55,562 nt of DNA from CAXQZU01 sp964228555 (GCA_964228555.1 CAXQZU010000056.1:1-55562); one strand, 5' to 3'. Positions 33,562 through 42,499 are shown, counted from the stretch's first letter. Translations and numbers: made by a program. Notes: generated by a model not told the origin, from the sequence alone.

Positions 33562-34800
33562 CTAGCGCTCGCGCGCGCCCCCGTCACGCGAACCACCATC
33601 CCGGCCGCCCTCGCCGCGACGGGGCCCGGGCAGGGCCGGTGCCGGGCGATCCGGCAGGCGCCGGCCGGGCCCGACGCGCTGCCACTCGCGCGGGGCCGCC
33701 TGCTGGAACCACGCTCGCAGGGCCTGCGCACGGGCCTCGCCGGCCTCGCGGGCAGGCAAGGAGGCGTAGGCCGCCTCGGGCATGCCCAGCTCGCCCACCA
33801 GCGCCGCGCGCAGCACCACGTCGGCCGCGGCAGCCAAGGCCGGCTGCGAGGCAAGCCAAGGAGCCGCGGCTTCCAGGCCCAGCACCGCCTGCATCGCATG
33901 CATGCGGCGCTGCTTGCCCGCGTCGTGGCGCACGGCGCCGGCCGCAGCCTCGCGCACGAGCGCAGCCAGGCCCTCGGCACCGCGCTTCTCGCCCATGCCG
34001 CGGAACTCGGCGTGCACCTCGTCGTAGGCCGCCGGCTCCAGCCCCGCCAGCCGACTGCCCAGCGCCAGGCGCCCACCCTCGCCACCCGAGGGGGTGAGCG
34101 CGGGCGCCGTGGCCGGGGCGGCCGCGGCGAGCATGCGGCCCAGCAGCACGCGACCGCGCAAGTCGGCCATGCCGCGCACCGTGTCGGGATCGGCCAGCGC
34201 CCGCTCGCGAGCCCGGGCGAACTCCATGCGCCACGGCTCGGGCGCGTCGGCCGCGGGCTGCCAGCCTCGCACCTGCTCGTCGCTGGGCGCGGCAGCAGCC
34301 TTGCGCGCGAAGCGCGCATGGAAGGCGACCGGCCAGGCGCTGGCCTCGAGCGACGCCAGCGAGGGATGCGTGCGCAGCGCCTCGGGCAGGTCGGCCCACG
34401 CCCGCGCGCCCAGCGCGCGGATGGCGCGGCCCATGCCCTCGGCCTGCGGCCGCCGGTCGCCCAGGCTGCGCCAGGCCTGCTCGCGCTCCACCAGCTCGCG
34501 AGGCTCCAGGCCCGCCGCACGCGCTGCGCCCAGCCGCCGGTCCACGAGCGCCTGCTGGGCCGGGGTCAGGCCGCGCAGGCGCTCCACGTTGCGGACCAGC
34601 TGCTCCTGCCGCTCGCGCGGCAGGCTGGCGAGGCCCTCCTGGCCCTGGTCCACGAGGCGCTGGTCGAGCAAGCGACGCTCGGCCGGCAGCAGGCGCGCCA
34701 GGGGGTCGTCGCCCTGCGCGTGCAGGTCGAGTGCGAGGGCGGCCCCGCCCGCCACGAGGGCGAGCGCCAGCAGCAGGCTGCGAGGATGGAGGCGCAGCAT
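33562..34800 (-). CDS. secreted Ala/Arg-rich protein downstream of anti-sigma factor
   Basis: 412 residues with a signal peptide (about 8-28). The first third is helical with repeated short motifs, LLPAERRLLDQRLV, LPRERQEQLVRNVERL, LTPAQQALVDRRL. These resemble DUF3106-type 'LSPEQR' repeats found in proteins of sigma/anti-sigma operons. The C-terminal tail is Gly/Arg/Asp-rich. It starts 6 bp after the anti-sigma stop, so it is the third gene of the operon. It may be a periplasmic sensor or target; this is inference. Confidence 0.7.
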   Translation of the reverse strand: MLRLHPRSLLLALALVAGGAALALDLHAQGDDPLARLLPAERRLLDQRLVDQGQEGLASLPRERQEQLVRNVERLRGLTPAQQALVDRRLGAARAAGLEPRELVEREQAWRSLGDRRPQAEGMGRAIRALGARAWADLPEALRTHPSLASLEASAWPVAFHARFARKAAAAPSDEQVRGWQPAADAPEPWRMEFARARERALADPDTVRGMADLRGRVLLGRMLAAAAPATAPALTPSGGEGGRLALGSRLAGLEPAAYDEVHAEFRGMGEKRGAEGLAALVREAAAGAVRHDAGKQRRMHAMQAVLGLEAAAPWLASQPALAAAADVVLRAALVGELGMPEAAYASLPAREAGEARAQALRAWFQQAAPREWQRVGPGRRLPDRPAPALPGPRRGEGGRDGGSRDGGARER

Positions 34801-34806
34801 GCTCGC

Positions 34807-35292
34807 CTAGCCCCCCGTGCTCGCGTCGGCCAGGCGGGCGGGATCGTCCGCGAGCAAGGCCTCGAACTCGGCGTCGCTCAGCGACAGCAAGGCGTCGAGG
34901 CTCCCGTGCTGCACGAGGTCGAGGTCGATGGCCGCCAGCGCCGGCGCGCCCGTCTCGGGTGCCTGGCGAACCAGCAAGCCGGCCCCGGCACCCAGCGCCA
35001 GCAGCAGGGCGGCTGCCGCGGCCAGCGTGTAGGGACGCAGCCGCAGCCGGGGCCGCCGCACGCCCGCGGCCTCGAGCACGCGCGCGCTGAAGCCGGCAGG
35101 GACGGGCTCGTCCTCGTAACGGCCCAGCAGCTCCCACGTGCGCCGGTCATGCTCCAGCGCGCGCAGGGCCTCGGGGTGCGCATCCAGCCACGCCACGACC
35201 TCGCGTGCGCTGGCATCGTCGAGCTCGCCATCGCGATAGGCCGCCAGCACGGCCGCGCGCTGCTCGGGGGAAAGGGCGTCGAGGTCCATCAT
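34807..35292 (-). CDS. anti-sigma factor (membrane-bound)
   Basis: 161 residues. An N-terminal helical part (LSPEQRAAVLAAYRDGELDD, then REVVAWLDAHPEALRALEHD) is typical of anti-sigma domains but lacks a zinc HxxxCxxC motif. One membrane helix at about 87-108 (YTLAAAAALLLALGAGAGLLV) is followed by an acidic extracytoplasmic tail of about 50 residues. It overlaps the ECF sigma gene upstream by 4 bp (ATGA). It probably holds that sigma factor at the membrane until a signal arrives. Confidence 0.8.
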   Translation of the reverse strand: MMDLDALSPEQRAAVLAAYRDGELDDASAREVVAWLDAHPEALRALEHDRRTWELLGRYEDEPVPAGFSARVLEAAGVRRPRLRLRPYTLAAAAALLLALGAGAGLLVRQAPETGAPALAAIDLDLVQHGSLDALLSLSDAEFEALLADDPARLADASTGG

Positions 35293-35927
35293 GCATCGTC
35301 TCCAGCAGGCACGGTGCCGGGCGCGGCCAGGTCGGCCAGCACGCGGCGCAAGCGATCCCGGGCACGCATCAGCAACGACTTCACGGCCGGCACGGTCGTG
35401 CCCATCACCGCCGCCACCTCGTCGTGGGAGCAGCCGTGGAAGCGCGAGAGCACCGTGGCCAGGCGCTGCTGCTCGGGCAGGCCATCCACGGCCGAGCGCA
35501 CGCGCGCGGCCACGGCACCGGTGACGCCCTCCCCCGCGGCGGCCGGCTCGTGCAGGTCGGCCACGCCCCCACCTCGGGCGGCCTCGCCCTCGCCGTCGGC
35601 GCCCTCGCCGAACACGGCCGTGAAGGATCCCACCAGCCGGTGCTTGGGGCTGCGCAGCTTGCGGATCTCGTTCAGGCAGGCGTTCACGGTGATGCTGTAG
35701 ACCCAGGTCTTCACGCGCGCCCGCGGCTCCCAGTCGTGGCGCGCACGGTAGATGCGCACGAACACGTCCTGGGCCACGTCATCCACCCCGGCATAGCGGC
35801 TGCCCAGGTAGCGGCGCACGAGCGAGAACACGAGGCCTTGGTAGGCATGCACCAGGACCTCGAAGGCGGCAGGGTCTCCTTCCTGGATCCGGCGCATGAG
35901 GTCCTGGTCGGCGTCAGCAGGGCTCAT
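35289..35927 (-). CDS. ECF RNA polymerase sigma factor
   Basis: 212 residues. Region 2 reads FEVLVHAYQGLVFSLVRRYLG, then GVDDVAQDVFVRIYR and VKTWVYSITVNACLNEIRKL. Region 4 reads LPEQQRLATVLSRFHGCSHDEVAAVMGTTVPAVKSLLMRARDRLRR. An acidic 40-residue linker joins them. It is the first gene of an ECF sigma, anti-sigma, secreted-protein operon. The 141 bp upstream contain a GGAATC-like -35 candidate and a perfect 14-bp palindrome (36057-36070). Confidence 0.92.
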   Translation of the reverse strand: MSPADADQDLMRRIQEGDPAAFEVLVHAYQGLVFSLVRRYLGSRYAGVDDVAQDVFVRIYRARHDWEPRARVKTWVYSITVNACLNEIRKLRSPKHRLVGSFTAVFGEGADGEGEAARGGGVADLHEPAAAGEGVTGAVAARVRSAVDGLPEQQRLATVLSRFHGCSHDEVAAVMGTTVPAVKSLLMRARDRLRRVLADLAAPGTVPAGDDA

Positions 35928-36056
35928 GGATGGAGGATCCAGCCACTGGAACCCTGGCCGGGGGCCCGCGGTCGCGCCGGCAGCGGCCCCCGCCCCTGGC
36001 CCGGCCAGCCGCCCGGCGCGCGCGCCGCGCCGGAGGCGGCCGTGAACGGTGATTCC

Positions 36057-36070
36057 AGACCGATCGGTCT
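36057..36070. promoter_or_regulatory. 14-bp perfect palindrome, possible TetR-type operator
   Basis: AGACCGATCGGTCT is fully self-complementary. The half-site AGACC...GGTCT is like operators of NemR/TetR-family repressors. It lies 130 bp before the ECF sigma gene and overlaps the stop codon of the signal peptidase gene. No TetR gene is in the window. Confidence 0.4.
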
Positions 36071-37673
36071 ACTCTGCATCGCTGTCCGGGGGCCGGCCCG
36101 GCGAGCCGAAGCGGCGTGGCGGCCACAGGCGCCACACCACCGGCCCCACCAGCTGGGCCAGCGGCACGTCCCCCACCTCCTGGAAGCGGCTGTCGCGGCT
36201 GTCGGCCGTGTTGTCTCCAAGGCAGAACACGGCCGCGGGCCCCACGCGGTGTGCCGCCTCGCGCGGGCCCGTGGCGCTGCCGTCGCGCGGCACCGCCAGC
36301 GCGCCCTCGGCGCCCCAGTGCTGGTCACGATCCAGCGCCAGGGCCAGCACCCGCGCGCGGCCCTCCAGCGCGAAGCCGAAGTCGGCCGCCGCCGCGGGCA
36401 CGGCCACCTCCTGCTCCACGCGCAGCGACCCGGCCCGCGCTCGCAGCACGCCGTCCACCAGCGACAGGGACAGGCGCGCACGCCCGCTGCCGGGCGTGCC
36501 GGCCGCCTGCGCCAGCACGGTCTCGCCCGCATCGTCCTGCCGGCGCAGCACGGCTGCGCCCGCGCCATCGAGGTCCAGCAGGAACGCGACGCCACCCACG
36601 CGACCCGCACCACGCGCAAGGCGCAGGCGCACCCGCGAGGCCGCGGGCAGGGCGTCGGCACCCGGCAGGCTGGCCTCGAGGTCGAGGTAGACGTCCTGCA
36701 GCTCGAAGCGCCGGCTGCTGTCGTGGCCGGGCGCCCACAGGCGCTCGCCCGGTCGGACCCACACCTCGCCGCCGCGCGCATCCCGCGCCACGCCCCAGCC
36801 CGCGGGCGTGCCGCGCGCGAAGTCCCAGCGCGCGACGCGCGTGCGCAGCAACGCCGAGAGGTCGTCGGGCTTGCGCTGCAGCCGGCCCTCCACGTAGAGG
36901 TCACCGTGCCACAGCGCCACTTCCTCGCCCGGCAGTGCCACGACGCGCTTGACGTAGGTGGTGCGGGGACCATCCTGGCCGGGGCGCTGGTAGGTCACCA
37001 TCTCCCAGCGGGCGGGCACGCGCTGCCCGCCCAGCTTGGTCACCACCACGCGGTCGCCGGGACGCAGCGTGGGCTGCATGCTGGCCGAGGGGATCACGAA
37101 CACCTGCAGCACCCACAGGTGCAGCACGGCGTAGAGCAGCGCGGCCAGCACGATCCAAGGCCCCTCGTGCAGCAGGAAGCGCAACGCGTGGCCGCCCACG
37201 CCATGCGCCAGCATCACGCTGGCCCGGCCACGGCTGGCGCGATCCAGCAGCAACCGGGCGCTGCCCAGCGAGCCCAGCTCGTGGGCAGCGCCGCGCGCCT
37301 CCAGCGTGCGCAGGTGCGCCTCCAGCCCGGCCGCGAGGCGCGGCTGCACGCTGCGCGGACGCACCCGGGCGACCGCACGCTGCACGGCCGGGCGCACGTC
37401 CGCGGCCGGATGCGGCGACCGCGCCTCGTCGGCCGGCAGCGAGGCGCCGGGCAGCCCGTAGAGCGCGAGGCCGCGCGGCCCCGGGCCCCCGGCCTGCACA
37501 CGGCCCGTCCGCTCCAGCTCCAGCAGCACGGCGTGCACGCTGGCCTCCTGGCGCGAGAGCGCAGCGCCCAGCGCGGCGCGCGCCGCCTCCAGCAGGTCGA
37601 TCACGTCGGCGGGTCCTGCCGCCAGGCGCGCCTCCAGCGCGGCCGCCAGCGCGAGGTCCGCCGTGCCCTTCAC
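36069..37673 (-). CDS. lepB: signal peptidase I with N-terminal winged-helix and beta-rich insertion
   Basis: 534 residues, far longer than a usual signal peptidase I (about 250-320). Residues 1-75 look like a PadR-type winged helix (ASVHAVLLELERTGRVQA). A membrane helix lies at about 172-192. The catalytic Ser is S197 in PSASMQPTLRPGD and the general base is K241 in YVKRVVALPGE. Box E, GDNTADSRDSR, comes only near residue 490. About 225 residues between boxes D and E are a beta-rich, LamG-like region (FELQDVYLDLEASL, ARVLALALDRDQHWG). It should cleave signal peptides at the outer membrane face. Its start overlaps the small acidic protein gene. Confidence 0.88.
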   Translation of the reverse strand: MKGTADLALAAALEARLAAGPADVIDLLEAARAALGAALSRQEASVHAVLLELERTGRVQAGGPGPRGLALYGLPGASLPADEARSPHPAADVRPAVQRAVARVRPRSVQPRLAAGLEAHLRTLEARGAAHELGSLGSARLLLDRASRGRASVMLAHGVGGHALRFLLHEGPWIVLAALLYAVLHLWVLQVFVIPSASMQPTLRPGDRVVVTKLGGQRVPARWEMVTYQRPGQDGPRTTYVKRVVALPGEEVALWHGDLYVEGRLQRKPDDLSALLRTRVARWDFARGTPAGWGVARDARGGEVWVRPGERLWAPGHDSSRRFELQDVYLDLEASLPGADALPAASRVRLRLARGAGRVGGVAFLLDLDGAGAAVLRRQDDAGETVLAQAAGTPGSGRARLSLSLVDGVLRARAGSLRVEQEVAVPAAAADFGFALEGRARVLALALDRDQHWGAEGALAVPRDGSATGPREAAHRVGPAAVFCLGDNTADSRDSRFQEVGDVPLAQLVGPVVWRLWPPRRFGSPGRPPDSDAE

Positions 37674-37987
37674 GACAGCAGCGCCACGACCAGCAAGAGC
37701 ACGCCCAGGATCACCAGCACGAGGATGCCGGTGATGGATGCGCTGCGCTCCTCGCGCGCAGCCGGGCCCTCGGCCTGGCCGTCCAGCAGGTCGGTGACCA
37801 CGTAGGCCTCGTAGTCCTCGTCGGTGAGGTAGCCCACCGGCTTGCCGTCCTCGTCATCCTCGTCGGAGGTGCCCTCCTCGCGCTCGCGGCGCGTGACGGA
37901 GTCACCCTCCTCCTCGACCTCGTCGTCGTCGTCGTCGAGGGCCGGGTCCCAGTCGAGGTCGTCGTCGTCCTTCGCCCTCGCCTGCAT
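37670..37987 (-). CDS. small acidic protein with C-terminal membrane anchor
   Basis: 105 residues. The N-terminal ~70 residues are very acidic (DDDDLDWDPALDDDDDEVEE and more Glu/Asp runs) and contain GYLTDEDYEAYVV. One helix at about 85-105 (GILVLVILGVLLLVVALL) makes it tail-anchored. It is sandwiched between an HNH nuclease gene (9 bp upstream) and the signal peptidase gene (overlapping). It might assist the signal peptidase, but this is only from position. Confidence 0.75.
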   Translation of the reverse strand: MQARAKDDDDLDWDPALDDDDDEVEEEGDSVTRREREEGTSDEDDEDGKPVGYLTDEDYEAYVVTDLLDGQAEGPAAREERSASITGILVLVILGVLLLVVALLS

Positions 37988-37996
37988 GGTGGCTGC

Positions 37997-38584
37997 CTAG
38001 GCGCTCTCGGCGGCGGAGATGCGCCCAGCCCGGGCGAAGAAGGGCTTCCACGATGGGCGCTGCTCGAGCGAGGCGGGATCCAGCCCGCCCGGCCAGCGCG
38101 GCGCCACGGGCACGCTGTGCAGCACGAGGCCGCAGTCCATCGCGTTGCGGTTGGCCTTGCGCGCGTTGCAGCGGAAGCAGGCCGTCACGCAGTTCTCCCA
38201 CGTCGTGGCACCGCCGCGCGAGCGGGGCAGCACGTGGTCGATGGTGAGCTGGTCAGGGCCCGGCCGCGACTGGCAGTACTGGCAGCGGAAGCCATCCCGG
38301 CGGTAGACGTTGCGCCGCGTGAAGGCCACCGGCCGGTCCGGCACGCCGTTGTAGCGCAGCAACACCACCACGTCGGGCAAGGGCAGCCGGAATCCCACGC
38401 ATGGGAGCCCGTCGCCATCCTGCGGGCCCCGCTCCAGCCAGTCGTCCCAGCCCGCCACCTCGTAGGTGACGGGGTGCACGGCACCTGCCGCCCCGCGCGC
38501 CAGCAGCAGGATGGCGCGGCGCACGCTGGTGGTGCTGATGGGCATCCACGAGCGGTTCAAGACGAGGGCGCGGCGATCCAGCAC
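37997..38584 (-). CDS. HNH endonuclease family protein
   Basis: 195 residues from a GTG start. The N-terminus LDRRALVLNRSWMPISTTSV is the usual start of this widespread HNH family. The HNH core has CQYCQSRPG, then LTIDHVLPRSRGG, then TWENCVTACFRCNARKANR, giving a zinc-binding CxxC pair on each side. The GTG at 38584 is preferred over ATG at 38647 because TATCCT lies six bases upstream and the family begins there. Its role in the cell is unclear; members occur outside phages and restriction systems. It heads the operon with the acidic membrane protein and signal peptidase. Confidence 0.87.
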   Translation of the reverse strand: MLDRRALVLNRSWMPISTTSVRRAILLLARGAAGAVHPVTYEVAGWDDWLERGPQDGDGLPCVGFRLPLPDVVVLLRYNGVPDRPVAFTRRNVYRRDGFRCQYCQSRPGPDQLTIDHVLPRSRGGATTWENCVTACFRCNARKANRNAMDCGLVLHSVPVAPRWPGGLDPASLEQRPSWKPFFARAGRISAAESA

Positions 38585-38660
38585 GCGGGCAGGATACCGG
38601 GGGGAGAGCCCCGCACCACGCGCCCCGGCCCGCCGGGCTCCGGCCATGCCCGGGCCCGTG

Positions 38661-40526
38661 TCAGCCGCCGTAGGCCTCCTCGATGAGCGCCGCGCAACGC
38701 TGGGCCACCACGTGGCGACGCACCTTGAGCGTGGGCGTCAGGCAGCCACCGGCCACGTCCAGCGGGGCCGGCAGCAGGGCCACGCGGGCCACGCGCTCGA
38801 AGGGCTTGAGGCGGGCCGTGAGGCGCACGGCCTCGGCGCGCAGCAGCTCGCGCACGGCAGGGCGGGCTGCGGCCTCGGACGGCGTGAGCGGAGCCTGCAG
38901 GCCCAGCGCCTGCGCGAGCTCCTCCGCACGCGGCAGCACCAGCGCGGCCAGCACCTTGCGGTCCTGCCCCACCACCACCACCTGCTCCACCAGCGGGCTG
39001 GCCAGCAGCGCCTCCTCGACGTGGCTGGGCTCGACGTTCTCGCCGCCCGACAGCACGATGGTCTCCTTGGCGCGCCCGCGGAAGCAGAGGTCGCCCGACG
39101 GCGTCAGCGCCCCGAGGTCGCCGGTGTTGAACCAGCCCTGCGCGTCGAGCACGCGCGCCGTGAGCTCGGGCTCCTGGAAGTAGCCGCGCATCACCTGCGG
39201 CCCGCGCGTGAAGACCACGCCCACCTCGCCCGACGCGAGGCGCTGGCCGGTCTCCGGATCGCGCACCTCCAGCTCCACCTCGGGCACCACGCGGCCGATG
39301 CTGCCCACCACGTTGCGGCGCGGGCTGCGCAGCGTGAGCACGGGACTCGTCTCGGTCAGTCCGTAGCCCACCAGCACGGGCAGCTCGATGGCACGGAAGA
39401 AGCGGTCGATGTGGTGGGGCATCAGGCCGCCGCCGCTGATGGCGCCCTTGAGGCGGCGGCCCACCAGCGCGCGCAGGCGACGGAACACCACGCGGTGGGC
39501 GAGGCGGTCCAGCGGCAGGGCGAGGCCAGCCAGGAGGAGCGCGCCACCCCGCAGCAGGCCCTCCACCGGCGGGCTGTGGCGCCGCCACTGCAGCGCGTGG
39601 CCGCGCGCACGGTCCCACGCGAAGGCACGTGCGCTCGCCACCGCCGTGGCCCCCCGGAACAGGCCGCGGCGCAGCGCGCTGCCCTCGGCCAGCGACTTCT
39701 GCACGCGCTGGTAGACGGTCTCCCAGATGCGCGGCACGCTGGGCACGAACGAGGGCTCCAGGGCCGCGAGGTCGTCCCGGAAGTGCCGCTGGTCGGTGTA
39801 CGCCAGGCAGCAGCCCTGCGTGAGCGCCACGTACTCGACGATGCGCTCGAAGATGTGCCACGGCGGAAGCAGCGAGAGGAAGGTCTCGTCGTCGTCGATG
39901 TCCAGCAGGGCGGGCAGCACGCGCAGCTGGTGGGCGAAGTTGGACTGCGCCAGCATCACGCCCTTGGGCCGGCCCGTGGTGCCCGAGGTGTAGATGATCG
40001 TGGCCAGGTCGTCGAGGCGCACGCGCACCGCGCGCTCGCTGAAGGAGGCCCCGCCGCGGCCCTCGCGCTGCAGGTCGTCGGCCGTGCGCCCGGTCGCACC
40101 CTCGGGCTCCAGGCAGACGATCTCGCGCAGGCCCGGGTGCGCGCTGCGCACGGCTTCCAGGGCCTGCGCCGCGCGGGCGCCATGCACCAGCACGGTGCGC
40201 ACGCCCGCGTGCCGCAGCAGCAGGATGAACTCCTCGGCGGGCGTGTCGGTGCCGCGCGGCACCGAGACCGCGCCGGCCGCCTGGATGGCCAGGTCGGCCA
40301 CGATCCAGCGCCGCGAGTTGTCGGCGTAGAAGCCGACAGGCTCGGCATGCGCCACGCGGAGGCGCTCGAGGCCGGCAGCCAGCGCGGCTGCCTGCTCCAG
40401 CACCTCGCCCATCGTGACGGTGCCCTGCCGGTCGCGCAGCGCCACCTTGCCCGGCGCGCGCGCACCAGCCTGCGCGAACCATGCGGGCACCGTGGGCACG
40501 GCCGGCGGCGGGTGCACGTGCGCCAT
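38661..40526 (-). CDS. long-chain fatty-acid--CoA ligase (AMP-binding)
   Basis: 621 residues. It activates fatty acids to acyl-CoA via an acyl-adenylate. Motifs are the AMP signature TIIYTSGTTGRPKGVM, VGYGLTETSPVLTLR, and the hinge region WFNTGDLGALTPSGDLCFRGRAKE with IVLSGGENVEPSHVEEALL. The size and the GGENV motif match the FAA1/long-chain family. It begins 3 bp after the stop of a membrane protein gene, so it is the last gene of a three-gene operon starting at 41920. Why it is paired with those unknown envelope proteins is unclear. Confidence 0.93.
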   Translation of the reverse strand: MAHVHPPPAVPTVPAWFAQAGARAPGKVALRDRQGTVTMGEVLEQAAALAAGLERLRVAHAEPVGFYADNSRRWIVADLAIQAAGAVSVPRGTDTPAEEFILLLRHAGVRTVLVHGARAAQALEAVRSAHPGLREIVCLEPEGATGRTADDLQREGRGGASFSERAVRVRLDDLATIIYTSGTTGRPKGVMLAQSNFAHQLRVLPALLDIDDDETFLSLLPPWHIFERIVEYVALTQGCCLAYTDQRHFRDDLAALEPSFVPSVPRIWETVYQRVQKSLAEGSALRRGLFRGATAVASARAFAWDRARGHALQWRRHSPPVEGLLRGGALLLAGLALPLDRLAHRVVFRRLRALVGRRLKGAISGGGLMPHHIDRFFRAIELPVLVGYGLTETSPVLTLRSPRRNVVGSIGRVVPEVELEVRDPETGQRLASGEVGVVFTRGPQVMRGYFQEPELTARVLDAQGWFNTGDLGALTPSGDLCFRGRAKETIVLSGGENVEPSHVEEALLASPLVEQVVVVGQDRKVLAALVLPRAEELAQALGLQAPLTPSEAAARPAVRELLRAEAVRLTARLKPFERVARVALLPAPLDVAGGCLTPTLKVRRHVVAQRCAALIEEAYGG

Positions 40527-40529
40527 GGC

Positions 40530-41333
40530 CTAGGGCCGGTCCAGGTCGCCGTAGCGGAACACCTGCGGCTTGGCATTGGGCTGGCCCGAGTTCATGCGCA
40601 GCTCGACCAGCCCGGTGACCAGCGCCTCGGGGACCAGGAATGCCTGCCAGGTCCAGCCGCGCGCGTCACGGAGCACCACCTCGTAGGCCAGGCGCTCCTG
40701 CCCGCGCAGCTGGATCCACAAGGGCCGCACGCTGTCGGGCCGCACCATGGCATCGCTGGGCAGGCCGAAGGCGTTGAGCGGGTAGAGCAGCACCTGCTCG
40801 TAGAGCGGCGTGCCCGCCCCGCAGGAAGTGCCCGCCGGCATGTGGCGCTCGCTGGCCGCGAGGTAGGGCGGGTGGCGACGCAGGTTGATGCGCTCGCCCA
40901 GCTGCGCGGGCCCGGAGGCGGGGCGCAGCACGACGGCCTCGGGCCGCACGCGGATGCAGGGAGCCTCGCCGGGGGACTCGCGCGCGAAGACCTCGATGCT
41001 CTCGCCGGCACGCGCATCCAGCATCGGGTTCTTGAGGTCGAACTCCTCGACCTCGGCCACGCCGCCGCGACGCCTGAGGCTGCCGTTCACCCACAGCAAG
41101 GCGATGGCCATCACCAGCAGCGCGCCCACGGCACACCACTCCACCCACGAGATGGCGCGTTGCGCACGAGGCCCCTCGCCCGGCGCGCCCGCTTGCGCCC
41201 CCGCCGCGGCCTCGCCGGCCCCATCGGCCTGCGGCGGCAGCAGCACGGGCGGCGTGGGGCCGGCGCCGGCCGGGGACGGCCCGCCCGACGGCGGCGGCGG
41301 CGACGAGGCCGGCTCCTGCGGAGGCTGGCTCAC
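40530..41333 (-). CDS. single-pass membrane protein, unknown
   Basis: 267 residues from a GTG start that overlaps the stop of the upstream gene (GTGA). An N-terminal Pro-rich cytosolic part of about 60 residues leads to one membrane helix (near 65-85, VEWCAVGALLVMAIALLWV). A beta-rich extracytoplasmic domain follows, with VFARESPGEAPCIRVRPEAV, TPLYEQVLLYPLNAFG and LAYEVVLRDARGWTWQAFLV. It contains two Cys that could form a disulfide. No family recognised. Confidence 0.7.
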   Translation of the reverse strand: MSQPPQEPASSPPPPSGGPSPAGAGPTPPVLLPPQADGAGEAAAGAQAGAPGEGPRAQRAISWVEWCAVGALLVMAIALLWVNGSLRRRGGVAEVEEFDLKNPMLDARAGESIEVFARESPGEAPCIRVRPEAVVLRPASGPAQLGERINLRRHPPYLAASERHMPAGTSCGAGTPLYEQVLLYPLNAFGLPSDAMVRPDSVRPLWIQLRGQERLAYEVVLRDARGWTWQAFLVPEALVTGLVELRMNSGQPNAKPQVFRYGDLDRP

Positions 41334-41920
41334 GAGCCACCTCCCCGGCCGCCCACCAGGGTCCAGGTGCGGCCGCCACGATGCCACTCGACGAGGCCAT
41401 AGACGGGGGCCTGCTCGTGGAACCAGCAGAGCACGCCCTCGGCGCCGGCCGGCAAGGCTGGATCCACGGCGTCCACGCGCCAGCAACGCTGCTCCTTGCC
41501 GTGCACCACGCGCTGGTCGCGACGGATGCGCGCCCAGACCCAGAGGCGATCGAGGCCCTGCGGGTCCTGCGGCGCCATCAGCGGGAACCAGCCGTGGCGC
41601 AGCACGTCATGCTCGTAGACCATGTCGCCCCAGCGCGGGTCCACGAGGTTGCCCGCCTTGTCGTAGAGGCGGCGACGCACCATGACGCGTTGCTGCTCGC
41701 CGGCCGAGCCGTCCGTGCGGCGCTCGACGGTCCAGACCAGGCGATTGCCATCCTGGTCGCTGTAGACGGCCTCCTCGCCCACCTTCGCGTTGGGCAGCAG
41801 CAGGCCCACCATGAACGCCTCCCCCGCCTTGGCCTGCCTCGCACCGCCGCCCTCGTGCCACAGCACCGGCACGGCGAGGGCGACGACCAGCGCGGAGAGC
41901 AGGAGGATGAGCGCGCGCAT
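41330..41920 (-). CDS. secreted protein, unknown
   Basis: 196 residues with an N-terminal signal or anchor helix (about 3-20, LILLLSALVVALAVPVLW). The rest is beta-rich: KVGEEAVYSDQDGNRLVWTV, VMVRRRLYDKAGNLVDPRWG, LWVWARIRRDQRVVHGKEQR. No family is recognised. A TAGAAT -10-like hexamer lies about 30 bp before the ATG. First gene of the operon with the single-pass protein and the acyl-CoA ligase. Confidence 0.7.
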   Translation of the reverse strand: MRALILLLSALVVALAVPVLWHEGGGARQAKAGEAFMVGLLLPNAKVGEEAVYSDQDGNRLVWTVERRTDGSAGEQQRVMVRRRLYDKAGNLVDPRWGDMVYEHDVLRHGWFPLMAPQDPQGLDRLWVWARIRRDQRVVHGKEQRCWRVDAVDPALPAGAEGVLCWFHEQAPVYGLVEWHRGGRTWTLVGGRGGGS

Positions 41921-42169
41921 CGGGCTCCGCAGGCCGGGTCGGGCCGGATTCTACGGGCGCCTGCGCGGCGCGCCGCCGGTCCCTGCCGCACGCGCGTGGC
42001 CGCGCACCGGCGCCGGCAGGGCCCGCCCTCTGCAAGGCGGCCGGCCAGGCGGGTCCCCGGGGCGGCCGGCAGCCACCCGCCGCCGCCGAGGGCACGCCGG
42101 CCGTGGGGGAATCTCGGGCCGTCCCCGGCCCATCGTTATCCTGTCGCCCTTCCCCCCCGGAGACCGGCC

Positions 42170-42499
42170 ATGGCAGCAGGCGCGATCGCCCTCACGGACA
42201 AGAACTTCGACCAGGAGGTGCTGAACAGCACCGTGCCGGTGCTGGTGGACTTCGGCGCCACCTGGTGCGGCCCCTGCCGTGCGCTGGCCCCCATCGTGGA
42301 GGAGCTGGCCAAGGAGTACGCGGGCAAGGCCAAGGTGGCCACCGTGGACATCGACCAGGCCGCCAATGTGGCGCAGAAGTTCAACATCATGAGCGTGCCT
42401 ACCTTGATCTTCTTCAAGGGCGGCAAGCCGGCCGACAAGGTGGTGGGCCTCAAGCCCAAGGCAGACCTCAAGGCCCGCATGGACAAGCTGCTGGCCTAG
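42170..42499 (+). CDS. trxA: thioredoxin
   Basis: 109 residues, the normal length. The active site WCGPC is at 32-36, the cis-proline motif MSVPTLIFFKGG follows, and D27 in VDFGATWC is conserved. It reduces protein disulfides in the cytoplasm and could recycle the resolving Cys of the peroxiredoxin at 19.8 kb. A TATCCT -10 element lies near 42137 and GGAG sits seven bases before the ATG. Its stop overlaps that of the convergent HEAT-VWA gene in a shared CTAG. Confidence 0.95.
   Translation: MAAGAIALTDKNFDQEVLNSTVPVLVDFGATWCGPCRALAPIVEELAKEYAGKAKVATVDIDQAANVAQKFNIMSVPTLIFFKGGKPADKVVGLKPKADLKARMDKLLA

Noticed and set aside
38585..38647. Longer HNH protein starting at ATG 38647
   Set aside because: The extra 21 residues are Arg/Gly-rich and unlike the family; the GTG at 38584 has a -10-like TATCCT six bases upstream.
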